From: Limnomonas spitsbergensis
Taxonomy: Eukaryota; Chlorophyta; Chlorophyceae; Chlamydomonadales
Direction of reading: 5' to 3'
Length of the DNA stretch: 64,000 nucleotides
Assembly: GCA_037349105.1 (NCBI GenBank)
Contig: JAYJMM010000024.1
Location: forward strand, 558,001 to 622,000
Position numbers and translations under genes: made by a program
Shown here: piece by piece, positions 10,411 to 33,200 of the stretch
How positions within the stretch are numbered: position 1 is the first letter of the stretch
Layout of the letters: every line of letters begins with the position of its first letter
The notes under the pieces: generated by a model
What the model saw: only the letters and a program-made list of their open reading frames with translations
Databases searched by the model: none
Told to the model about the DNA's origin: nothing

Positions 10411-10707
10411 GACATCACAGCTGACCTGACAGAGGAGTTCGATCAGGCTACGGCCACCACTGCTACCTTGACCCGCACGCCCCTAGGGTAGGCGTAAATT
10501 CCCTGCTTTCTATTGTTAGGAAAGTGATGTATCAGCTGGCATAGCAGGCCATTTAATTCATCTAGCCAGTTTGCACTCGCGCACTGAGCCAGCCAGCCAG
10601 CCACGCTGAAAACCTCGCTCTCTAGGCTATCCATCTTCTTTCGTCTGCACATTTTAGACCACGCAGCTGCCAGGATCCATTGTTGCCAGTAACCACGTAG
10701 CAGTGGC

Positions 10708-22181
<11,474 letters not shown>

Positions 22182-22199
22182 CTGTGCAGCAGGGCAAAG

Positions 22200-22860
22200 T
22201 GAGTGGGGCAAGTTGGGCTGAGACAGGGTAGGGACAGTGTGGTGCGGGGCGGCCTGCCGAAAGTAGACTCGTAGCCAAAAAAAGTAATACGGAGTGGGGC
22301 GGTTGGGACATCTGTGCGGGGCAGGAGCAGGGCGGTCAGGACAGGGTGGGGCAAGGGTGGCTCAAAGAGTGCGGGGCAGGGGGGCTGTGTGGTGTGTACC
22401 TGGCTATGCAATGAGACAGGGTGGGATGAGGCAGGGCAGGGACAGCGCCGGGTGGGGCCGGGCAGAGGCGGGTAAGGGCAGGGGCAGGAAAGGGTGGTTC
22501 AGAGTGCAGGGCAGGAGGGGCTGTGTGGCGTGTACCACAGCTTGCCCTGAGTGCTATGCCTAGCCAAGCAATGAGACCGTGTGGGATGAGGCAGGGCAGG
22601 GACAGCGCCGGGCGGGGCCGGGCCGAGGCGGGTGAAACAGGTCGGGGCTGTGTGGAGAAAGGGTGGTTCAGAGTGCAGGGCAGGGGGGGCTGTGTGGCGT
22701 GCACCACAGCTTGAACTGAGTGCTATGCCTAGCCAAGCAATGAGACAGGGTGGGATGAGGCAGGGTAGGGACAGAGTCGGGGCCGGGCAGGGGCAAGGGT
22801 GGTTGGGACAGGTCGGGGCAGGCTAGAGGCGGGGCAGTGGCCCGAATTTATCTGTTCGGC
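22200..22860. repeat. GC-rich tandem repeat of about 150-180 bp
   Basis: Three main units sharing GTGGGATGAGGCAGGGCAGG, GGTGGTTCAGAGTGCAGGGC and GAGTGCTATGCCTAGCCAAG. Open frames on both strands are repeat products. Confidence 0.8.
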
Positions 22861-22869
22861 TATAAGGCC

Positions 22870-23020
22870 ACATTTAGAAAGCCGCCCAGCGGCCGCCAAA
22901 GGCCGGATTGGGACATAACCTTGACCGGCCCACAGCCGGCGGCCAAAACAGCACAGCTAGCCACAACTGGGGCCTTTGGTCGGAAGCCGGAGTGTAGCTG
23001 AATCATAAGGAAAATAAACA
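22870..23020 (-). repeat. Dispersed repeat family D, copy 1 (divergent)
   Basis: Reverse-oriented relative of the copies at 24915 (same orientation) and 28247 and 53409 (opposite). It shares the GCCGCCCAGCGGCC...GGCCGGATTGGGA order and ends TAGCTGAATCATAAGGAAAA. Confidence 0.55.
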
Positions 23021-23099
23021 TTGGCGAATCCGATCCCCACGGCAGAGCGTGGCAAGGAGGCTCCAACTCCCCCCCCGTGGTGCATTCCCCCAAAGCGCT

Positions 23100-24200
23100 A
23101 ATTCCTCAGGGGCGCAAAAGTCTCCACCATGGCGGAGACTCAGTAGCGGGGCCAGGTTCCCATCGCGAAGCAAGCCATCCCTTCCACCCACCCTTCTCGG
23201 CTGCAGCCACAGATCGAACCACCACTCTTGACACCCGTGACCTTGGATATGCACAGGGTTCAACATGGCGGAGGAAAGTAACGCTTCCACCCACCCCTAT
23301 ATCAGTTGCGGCCACAGATCGAACCGCAACATGCCAGGGCCTGCCCCCTTCCATAAGCACAGGATTCAACACCACGGAGGAAAGTAACGCTTCCACCCAC
23401 CCTTTTCAGTTGCGGCCACAGATTGAACCACCTCAGTGGATGCCCCCCCTGGCTATGATAAGCACAGGATTCAACACCATGGAGGAAAGTAACGCTTCCA
23501 CCCACCCTTTTCAGTTGCGGCCACAGATTGAACCACCTCAGTGGATGCCCCCCCTGGCTATGATAAGCACAGGATTCAACACCACGGAGGAAAGTAACGC
23601 TTCCACCCACCCTTATCAGTTGCGGCCACAGATTGAACCACCTCAGTGGATGCCCCCCCTGGCTATGATAAGCACAGGATTCAACACCACGGAGGAAAGT
23701 AACGCTTCCACCCACCCTTATCAGTCGCGGCCACAGATTGAACCACCTCAGTGGATGCCCCCCCTGGCTATGATAAGCACAGGATTCAACACCACGGAGG
23801 AAAGTAACGCTTCCACCCACCCTTTTCAGTTGCGGCCACAGATTGAACCACCTCAGTGGATGCCCCCCCTGGCTATGATAAGCACAGGATTCAACACCAC
23901 AGATAAAAGTTACGCTTCCACCCACCCTTATCAGTCGCGGCCACAGATCGAACCGCAACATGCCATGCCCCCCTCCCCTGGATACGATCAGCTCCCTAGG
24001 ACAAGAATCCCCACAGCCGAGAAAATGAACGCTTCCACCCACCCTTATCAGTCGCGGCCACGGATCCACCCGCAGCATGCCAAGCCCCCCTCCAATGGAC
24101 AAGATCAGCTCCATGGGACAAGAGTCCCCACAGCTGAGGACACAACAGCTCCCACCCACCCTTCTCAGCTGCTGCCACAGATCGAACCACCATCGTTGAT
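23100..24200. repeat. 105-bp tandem repeat, open on both strands
   Basis: Central units at about 23330-23930 are 105 bp (35 codons) and 95% or more alike; flanking units are more diverged. The plus frame repeats MPPLAMISTGFNTTEESNAS-type peptides for 376 codons; the minus frame is also open for 310 codons. Because 105 is a multiple of three, one open unit keeps the array open, so coding is not proven. I treat it as a minisatellite and note the ORF. Confidence 0.8.
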
Positions 24201-24374
24201 GCCCTAGACCTTGGACCCCTGCAAGCACGGTCATGCATCAGCCACCAGCAGGGGTCAGGTAAAAAAAAACTGATTTTGACGGGGTTCGCACATCAGCTGG
24301 TGGGGCAGTAACGAAAAGGATACGAGGAAATCGAAATATCACGTGTCGGGAAATCTTATACAAGGTTTCTTGCA

Positions 24375-24435
24375 TCAGCCATGCATTAGCCATGCATCGG
24401 CCATGCATCAGCCATGCATCAGCCATGCAGCAATC
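24375..24435. repeat. CATCAGCCATG short tandem
   Basis: Five to six imperfect units of GCATCAGCCAT. Confidence 0.85.
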
Positions 24436-24459
24436 GTCAGCTGAGTGAACACAGCTCCA

Positions 24460-24690
24460 CACCACTGGTGCAAGATACAAACTACACTGAGAAGAGAGTG
24501 CCTCGGTGTAATGAAGTGAGAGGGGTGATTGGGTCCCATCACTATCAGTGAGGGGCGATCCAACGTCGCCAGCGACGCACCACTGGTGTATTATAGTATG
24601 ATACAAACTACACAGGGAAGGGAGTGCCCCGGGAATGAAGCGTGCAGGGTGATTGAGTTCCGTCACAATCCGTGATGGGCGTTTTATGGT
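24460..24690 (+). repeat. Two-copy direct repeat of about 130 bp
   Basis: CACCACTGGTGCAAGATACA at 24460 and CACCACTGGTGTATTATAGT at 24578 begin two copies sharing ACAAACTACAC, GGGTGATTG and GATGGGCG blocks. Confidence 0.75.
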
Positions 24691-24914
24691 CGTGAGTCAG
24701 TCGTTGTCGGCCTTTTGACAGTTCCACACATATATCCCCCCCGGTTTTCAGTCAAAATGGACCATTATACGGTGTAACACATTGGCTTAGGTTACACCTG
24801 AGCTCCTTTTACAGTGTCAGACCCCAACACTGATCACCATGCTATTGCAATAGTACGCCACTATACTACTGTAAAGTGAGAATGATAAGGGCACTCCCCA
24901 ACATGTTTTCTCCC

Positions 24915-25075
24915 GGTTACAAGGCCTCTGGGCGCCTGTCGTAGGCCCGATTGGGACCAAATCTGGATCGAACTTCGGCCCGTGGCCCGAGCAGCATGGC
25001 TGGCCACACGTGGTGCCTCCGGCCAGCAGCTGGAAAGTAGCTGACATGTAGCTGAGTCATGAAAAATAAACAAAC
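24915..25075 (-). repeat. Dispersed repeat family D, copy 2
   Basis: The reverse complement shares GGCCAGCCATGCTGCTCGGG, CCACGGGCCGAAGTTCG and CCCAATCGGGCCTACGACAG with the copies at 28247 and 53409. Confidence 0.6.
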
Positions 25076-25099
25076 TTGATGTATGCGTTGCGATGACAT

Positions 25100-25490
25100 C
25101 CATTCAGAGCACAACATGCCTAGCCATGCAACTCCCGCCATGCACCGCCGCGCACTATGAACAGCCATGTAGAACATACCATGTCTAGGTATGAATGAAC
25201 GCCATGCGCAGTTATACCGTGTGCGCCATGTCATGCAACATGCGCCATGCAGCATTAGCCTTTTGGGGCATGCAATGTACAACCAAGGGCAGCCACGCAA
25301 TGAGTGCCATGCCTAGCCATGCAGAATACCATGATTCGCCATGCAGTTAGCACCATGCAGTACCATGTCATGCACAGCATGTCTAGCCATGCAATGAGTT
25401 ACACAGTACGGGGCCCAAACCTAGCCATGCGGAGTTGTGGACCACATATGCCAGCCATGCATAACACACCATGCATGGTCATGCAATTTG
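25100..25490. repeat. GCCATGC-rich degenerate repeat
   Basis: Repeated CTAGCCATGCA / GCCATGCAG blocks at irregular spacing. No gene. Confidence 0.7.
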
Positions 25491-27096
25491 GAGGAGCATG
25501 TGAGGACAGAGTGGGCAGCTCTGATCTAGGGACAGATCAGAGGGCACCGACTTAGCCCTGAGGTGAGGATGCAGCCAGCCGGGTGCATAAGGGAATTATG
25601 GAATAGTGATAAGGCCGGCGCAGCTGTCTGTCGGCTCCAGATGCATGCGCATTGTACGTGTCATGAGTGCCCACCCTGGGGGGCAATCGAGCTGCGTCAG
25701 CAAGAGGCGGGGCTCTTCGCCCCTTCCCCCTGAAAATGCACATCCCACATCGCAAGTATATCATTCATATTTTCATGGATGCTGAAGCATGGCTGGAGCA
25801 TAAGGACGCGGACATCTGGGTGCCGTTATCGACGTGTGGCAGTTCGCGACGCAGGGCGCCGTCACCGTGACGACTGCCGAAGCGCTCCTGGGGTAAGGCA
25901 GAGGAGGCTGCTGCGACTCACGTGATGCGTCCAGCAGACTGCCTCATGGTCTTCATGGATGCTGCCATCGGATTTGCTCCGCGGTTCGCGCTGAAGCAGG
26001 AAAGACCGGCATGAGGGTAGCGAGGGGTGTTGGGGGAAACGCTGACCCTAGCCCGTTCACACAAGATGCTGTGATCCACACCTGCTTCGTCACTTCAAAA
26101 CTCCGAATCAGTTACGGCGATGCAATGCGCAATGCTCGGATGATCTCCAACGCATTTGCATTGGAATATGCTAGGCCTAATGTACCTACTTTAAACAAGT
26201 CTCGCCTCCCAAGCTGATTTATATTTCTCACCCACCGAGTCATCAATTTTGCCTTTTGATCGCGTTGTTTTTCTCATACCGTAGACTTAAATTCAAATAC
26301 CGGTACGCTGAATCATGGGGCAGTAGTTCAGCAGGGAGGCCTGAGCCGTAAACCAGAGATTCGACAGCAGCAGACGACAGCCCAATGGCGATGAAAGCCC
26401 TTGGATTGGGGCTGGCTGGTTGCTGCACTGCACTTGTAGCAGATATCTGCATCGAGGTAGGAAACAAGCATGTCAGCTCTCATGGACAGTGCATGTCAAT
26501 GGTGCCACAGCCATCCAAGCCCATCAGCCCACACAGGCCTCAAGGTGTGAGACGCAGCATGCCAGCTCACATGGGCAGTTAATTGCATGTCGGCCCACAA
26601 GGACAGTGCATGCATGCCGATGGCACAGTGCCATAGGGTTTTTAGCACTGCGTCACTGACATCCCAGACCACCACCCTAAACCTGTATCGAGGAATGCAA
26701 CAAACAGGCTGGCTCACATGGACTGTTAAGTGCATGTCGATACACATGGACAGCGCCAGCCAAGGGCTTGGTGTGTTGATCATAGACACACAGACACATA
26801 GACAGCGCAAGCCAAGGACATGGGGTATCCAGCACTTACTGTCTGCCCCGCTGCCATCCCATGAAGCTGGCCGTCCGCTTTGTGTCATGCAGTCAAGCGG
26901 GGGAAAAGCCGGGCTCAAGATAACAGCACTCCGGCTGGAGTCGCCGGAATTTAAAGGGGTTTGGCTGAACCTGAGCAAAATCAAAAGACCCCCAGGACCT
27001 TGCCAGTCATGCATTATTACAAGCCGATCTCGGGTCCTTGACTGGTATTCATATGTCCGTTCACACCAGCCACTTGCGTGCTGGCACACTCCACGA
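25491..27096. other. Mostly unassigned; one possible exon near 25806-25891
   Basis: On the plus strand 25806-25891 reads GHLGAVIDVWQFATQGAVTV then TTAEALLG and ends at a GTAAGG donor-like site (CTGGG then GTAAGG). It could be an upstream exon of the SET gene or an isolated relic; the phases do not prove a link. Around 26460-26770 are degenerate 45-60-bp repeats containing CATGTCAGCT / CACATGGACAG. Confidence 0.3.
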
Positions 27097-27202
27097 CTGA
27101 ACAAGACGGCCCCTACCTGGCCCCCACTCCCACTACCAGCTGCAGCAGCTCCATGATCTGACCCACGCAGCATCCTCTCCCCTCCTTCCCGCATGTTCGC
27201 AG
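27097..27202 (+). repeat. Copy of the first SET exon's start
   Basis: 27118-27185 repeats CTGGCTCACGCTCCCACTAC and following bases of the exon at 27203; it would read HYQLQQLHDL against HYRLRQLHAL in the exon. The frame is continuous with the exon, so it may be coding (exon start then near 27097) or an upstream decoy. Confidence 0.7.
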
Positions 27203-30200
27203 GTATTCTCCACCTCGGAAGCCATACTACCTCTACCTGGCTCACGCTCCCACTACCGGCTGAGGCAGCTTCACGCACTTATGACCCACCCAGCGTCCTC
27301 CCCCGTCATAATTTCGGTGCAAGCTGACGCCCGGCCCTCGTTTCCGCCGGACTGCGGCATCCCTGCGGCTGCCAGTCCAATCGCGGCCAGGAGCCAATCA
27401 TCTGCCAGTCATGTTCCTATTACTTCCTTTTCCACTGTTGCTGCCGCCACTGCTGCTGCCACTGCTGCTGATGCTGCTGCCGCCCCCGCTACTCCCTTTA
27501 CCACTTCTACTGCTGCCGCCACTGCTGCCGCCGCCGCTTCTGCTGCTCCTGCTGTGTCTGTCAGCACCTCAGACATGGTGACTACGGTGGAAGCGCATCT
27601 CCTGTCCCAGCTGCAGGCGGTCTTTGCAGCCATGGACACCTGCAGGTGTGTGGATGGTGGCAAAGGGATGAGAGGGTGAAGGGGGGGGGGGAGGGGGTGA
27701 TATAGTGAGGGGGTCAGAGAGTGAGGGGGCTATGTTCTGAGGGTGTCGAATACTTCCCAAGTAGCCCTCCTGTCCCAACTGCAGGCGCCCTTTGCAGCCA
27801 TGGACACCTGCAGGTGTGTGGATGGTGTCAAGGGGGACCTATGTTGGGAGCAGTAGGGTGTCGAAAACTGCCAAAGTACACCTCCTGACTCAACTGCAGG
27901 TGTGGGGATGGTGTCAAGGGGGGCCTATGTTGGGGGCAGTAGGGTGTCGAAAACTGCCAAAGTACACCTCCTGACTCAACTGCAGGTGTGTTGATGGTGT
28001 CAAGGGGGGCCTATGTTGGGGGCAGTAGGGTGTCGAAAACTGCCAAAGTACACCTCCTGACTCAACTGCAGGTGTGTGGATGGTGTCAAGGGGGACCTAA
28101 ATTCTGAGGTGTAGCCTTGTCTCATGCTTCAGCCAAATTGGGAAGCTTCCTTCATCCATGCACTTGTTTGCGTATCTATTTTTGAAGTTTATTCAGCAGG
28201 GGTGGTCAATACTGCCCGCTGCTTATTTTGCTGCCCCCCTCTTGAAGGTCCTCACTTTTTTTAGTGAGTGGCATACCAATATCAGTTCAGCCACCCTGTG
28301 GCCCCCGGCCACAAGCCCCTAGTGCGGCCAGCCCTGCTGCTTGGGCCACCGGCCGGATGCCAGGCCAGTTTTGGTGGGAATGAGCCTAGGGGTGGCCGCA
28401 GGGCGGCCCAGCAAAGGTGGTCCGGCACCCACTAAAATAAACACTGGCACCCAGATGCAGGCCTCTTCGACTCTGTCTTCTGGCACCTTGTCTCGGCCAA
28501 TCCCGAGCTTCCATGATCTGTAGGAGTTGTGACGCCATTCGTTAACCTTCTTGCTGATTTGCTTGCAGGAGTTCACACCCGTCTGCAGGCCTCATTGGCG
28601 CTGTTTTTTTACTTTATATGGTGAATTTGTGATACAATTTGTTAGCCATCTTTCTGATTTGCTTGCAGGGATTCACACCCGGAAGCTGGCCTCGTTGGCG
28701 CTGGTTTCTCCCGCTGTGTCTCTGCCTCTCTCGGCTATGGCGTAGAGGCACGGGCATCGGGCTTGCCGGGGGGAGGCGTGGGCGTCTTTGTCTCAGAGGC
28801 AAAAACCGGGGCGTCATCAGAAAAAGTAGCTGATTCAAATTCAAATTCTGCATCTCTCGGCTACGGTGTAGAGGCAAGGGCATCGGGCTTACCAGGGGGA
28901 GGTGTGGGCATCTTTGGCTCAGAGGCGGACACCGGAGCGTCAGCAGGAACAGTTGCTAAGGCAGATCCACAGTCCGTCGCAGGATTTTTGGTACAAGCCG
29001 CGGAATCAGGGGCGAATCCAAAGGCTGCATTATTGGAATTATCATCAGAATCAGCTAAAACTGTAGCTGAGGAGATTCCAAAGTCTGTGGCTGGATTATC
29101 AGGGGGCGTCGCAGAAGCTGCTACTGCTGAGGTAAATCCAGAGGCTGCCGCAGGACAGTCAGCAAAAGCAGCTGAAACAGCAGCAGAAGCAGCTAAAGCA
29201 GCAGCAGGAGCTGAAACAACAGCAGAGGCGGCTGTGGATACGGGTCCTAAGACTGCGGTTCTGCGTCTGCGGTGTGGCGTCATCCCCGCCGGCAGCGTCA
29301 CTTGCATATTCGAGGTGAGTAGGGTTACCCAGTACAACCGTTTGGGCCCACATTCCGTACCGTTTACCGTACCGTTTACCAGTACTGTTGTTAAAACATC
29401 GTATCGGCCATTTCCTTACTAGTCCAGCACTTTTTTGCACTTTTTTGCACTTTTTTGCTGACCGCATCCGTATCAGTACCGTAACGTTTGACTGTACCGT
29501 ATTATCGTACCGGCTGACCCTGGAGGTGAGAGGCCCTCACTCGCCACTTTGACTGGTGAAAAGCTAGGGCACAGCGCAATAAGACTTTTCACCAGTCTCA
29601 GAAGTTAGACAAGCACAGGAAGCTGAATCAGCCAGGTAGAAGAAAGACCCCGAAGCTGCCGAGCACGAAGGCAAGCAACTTAGAGACTCGCTAATTTGTG
29701 AAAAGCGAGAGCACGGTGCAAGCGGGAAGGAGCTATGTTTATTTCCCAGGACTGAACCCCTAAACCCTTAACCCTTAACCCTAAACCCTCAGGAAGTTTG
29801 GTTCTTTACTTGTTCCTTGACTGAAGGAGCTTCGTTTCTTTCCCAGGACTCAACCCCCAAACCCTAAACCCGAAACCCTAAACCCTCAGGAACTTTGGTT
29901 CTTTACTTGTTCCTTGATTGAAGGAGCTTCGTTTCTTTCCCAGGACTCAAACCCCAAACCCTGAACCCGAAACCCTCAGGAACTTTGTCTCTTGACTTGT
30001 TCCTTGACTGGAGGTGTATGTTTCATGACTGATGACTGAAGGAGCCCATTGGCCACGTTTTGTGCAGTGCCGTCACCCCCTGGCCGACACTCCCTCCTTC
30101 CTTGCCTGCCTACCTGCCTGCCTGCCTGCGTTCAGGGACCAACCATGTCCCAGGGGCAGGTCCTCAAGGCCGGCGCCTGGCACACACTCATGAGTGCCCA

Positions 30201-33200
30201 TTGGCCACGTTTTGTGCAGTGCTGTCACCCCCTGGCTGACACACCTTCCCTGCCTGCCTGCCTGCCTGCGTTCAGGGACCAACCATGTCCCAGTGGCAGC
30301 TCCTCAAGGCCGGCGCCTGGCACACACTCATGAGTGCCCATTGGCCACGTTTTGTGCAGTGCTGTCACCCCCTGGCTGACACACCTTCCCTGCCTGCCTG
30401 CCTGCCTGCGTTCAGGGACCAACCATGTCCCAGTGGCAGCTCCTCAAGGCCGGCGCCTGGCACACACTCATGAGTTCCCATTGGCCACGTTTTGTGCAGT
30501 GCTGTCACCCCCTGGCTGACACACCTTCCCTGCCTGCCTGCCTGCCTGCCTGCGTTCAGGGACCAATCATGTCTCAGTGGCAGCTCCTCAAGGCCGGCGC
30601 CTGGCACACACTCATGAGTGCCCATTGGCCACGTTTTGTGCAGTGCTGTCACCCCCTGGCTGACACACCTTCCCTGCCTGCCTGCCTGCCTGCCTGCGTT
30701 CAGAGACTAACCATGTCTCAGTGGCAGCTCCTCAAGGCCGGCGCCTGGCACACACTCATGAGTGCCCATTGGCCACGTTTTGTGCAGTGCTGTCACCCCC
30801 TGGCTGACACACCTTCCCTGCCTGCCTGCCTGCCTGCGTTCAGGGACCAACCATGTCCCAGTGGCAGCTCCTCAAGGCCGGCGCCTGGCACACACTCATG
30901 AGTGCCCATTGGCCACGTTTTGTGCAGTGCTGTCACCCCCTGGCTGACACACCTTCCCTGCCTGCCTGCCTGCCTGCCTGCGTTCAGAGACCAACCATGT
31001 CTCAGTGGCAGCTCCTCAAGGCTGGTGCCTGGAATGCACTCGATAGGGCTCTTGGATCACGTCATATTATTTGAATGCATTTACGTTGTATCTGGTCATG
31101 TCATTGTAGTGTTGCCCCTCTCTCCTCTGGTTGACACTGCCCCCTGCCTGCCGGACTGTAAGCAGGGACCAACCATGTCTCAGTGGCAGCTCCTCAAGGC
31201 TGGTGCCTGGAATGCACTCGATAGGGCTCTTGGATCACGTCATATTATTTGAATGCATTTACGTTGTATCTGGTCATGTCATTGTAGTGTTGCCCCTCTC
31301 TCCTCTGGTTGACACTGCCCCCTGCCTGCCGGACTGTAAGCAGGGACCAACCATGTCTCAGTGGCAGCTCCTCAAGGCTGGTGCCTGGAATGCACTCGAT
31401 AGGGCTCTTGGATCACGTCATATTATTTGAATGCATTTACGTTGTATCTGGTCATGTCATTGTAGTGTTGCCCCTCTCTCCTCTGGTTGACACTGCCCCC
31501 TGCCTGCAGGACTGTAAGCAGGGACCATCCATGTCTCAGTGGCAGCTCCTCAAGGCTGGTGCATGGCACACACTCACAAGTGCCCATGGGTGACGTGTTG
31601 TGCAGTGCTGCCACCCCCTGGCCGACGCTCCTTCCTTGCCCGCCTGCCTCCTGGACTGTATGCAGGGTCCATCCATGTCTCAGTGGCAGCTCCTAAAGGC
31701 TGGTGCATGGTACGCGCTGTGGGGGGACGGCTACTACCGGGACAACCACTACATACTGGACAGGTCAGTGCCTCTTAACATTTTTGGGCCGGCAAACTAA
31801 TGGTTCAGGGGCCGCCTGGCACGCACTGTGGGGGGGCGGCTTGTTGGCTACTACAGGGACAACCACTACATACTGGACAGGTCAGTGCTTCTAAGTTTTC
31901 TAATGGCTAGGAGACTAGTGGCGCAGGGGTTGCTCATAGGCCTACCTGACACGCTCTGTGGAGGGGGTGGCTACTACAGGGACAACCACTACATATTGGA
32001 CAGGTCAGTGCCTCTTCACATTTTGTCGGCTGGCAAACTAATAGGGTGTAGTGGTAGTGAGAGGTAGAGGGGCCACCTGGTACACTCTGTGTGTGGGGAG
32101 GGGGGCTATTACCGGGGCAAGCACTAAATTATGGACATAAGCAGTGGTGCACTAGGAGTCAAGATGAGTAGAGGCACGGGGCTGCTATTAGGGCCCACCT
32201 GGCACGCTCTGTGGAGGGACAGCAACTACTAAATAACCACTACATACTGGACAGCTGTAATGGTGCACTAGTGGTCTTGTGGCACTGCACCGCGCACTTT
32301 CTGCAGGGTTGCAGCCAAAAAAAAATCCGTCCACGCCTGCCGGCCATTCTCAGACCCCCCGGCCGGCGCAGCCGGCCAAAAAGGAAACCCCAGCCCGGCA
32401 AAAAACGGCCATCTGGCTGACCCCGGTAACAACCCTGGTTGCAGGCGTGCCGCGCGTTGTCAGGGAACTTGCCGCACAAGAAAGCGTTCACCCTAGCCAA
32501 TGCCTCACCTACCTATCGTCTTGTTGCAGGGCAGTGGATGGGTCGTGCATTGATGGCCAACCCGCGACACTGCGGCGTACCTCCCTCAACGGCTCAAATT
32601 GCAGCGACATGCTCTTCGCGGGCTCTCTCGTCAACCACCCTAACCACCCCGACCTTCCAAGTTCCGGCAGCAGCAGCTCCAGCCAGCTAGAGGTTGGTAG
32701 TGATGTTGCTGATTCATGGCTGCAGTAGCAAGGTCAGCAGCCTGATGGTCGCGAGAGGAAGTCTAGCCGACAGGCAAATCCATCTCCATAAAGCATCCCT
32801 ACATCTTAAATGTCTGCATGGTTACGGGAGGCAGCAAACAAATTTGTTTGACTAAAGCAAATTGTTTTGCCCTGCATGGTTTTTGGGCTGCTCGGCCTGC
32901 ATCTCATGCAGGCATGCAGCCCATGCTGCTTGCATGTGGCCGTGGACGGCATGAAGGAGCCAGCAGGCTAATCTCCACAAACCATCCCCACATGTTCAAT
33001 TCCTGCATGGCTTGTGGGCTGCATGGGCTGCATGGCTGCATCCCATGCTGCTTGCATGTCGTCATGGGCTGCATGGCGGAGCTAGCAAGGTTATCTCCGA
33101 GAGGCATCCATGGTACCCTACATCTTATTGGCGTGCATCTAGATTTGATTTTCCTCCTGGCGAGGGCCCTCCAGACGAGAGGGACCCATAGAGCCATGCA

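Noticed and set aside
30040..31665. A tandem multi-exon repeat protein (MSQWQLLKAG units)
   Set aside because: Only the unit at 31666 joins in phase to both neighbours; the others lack a partner donor and lie in one intron.
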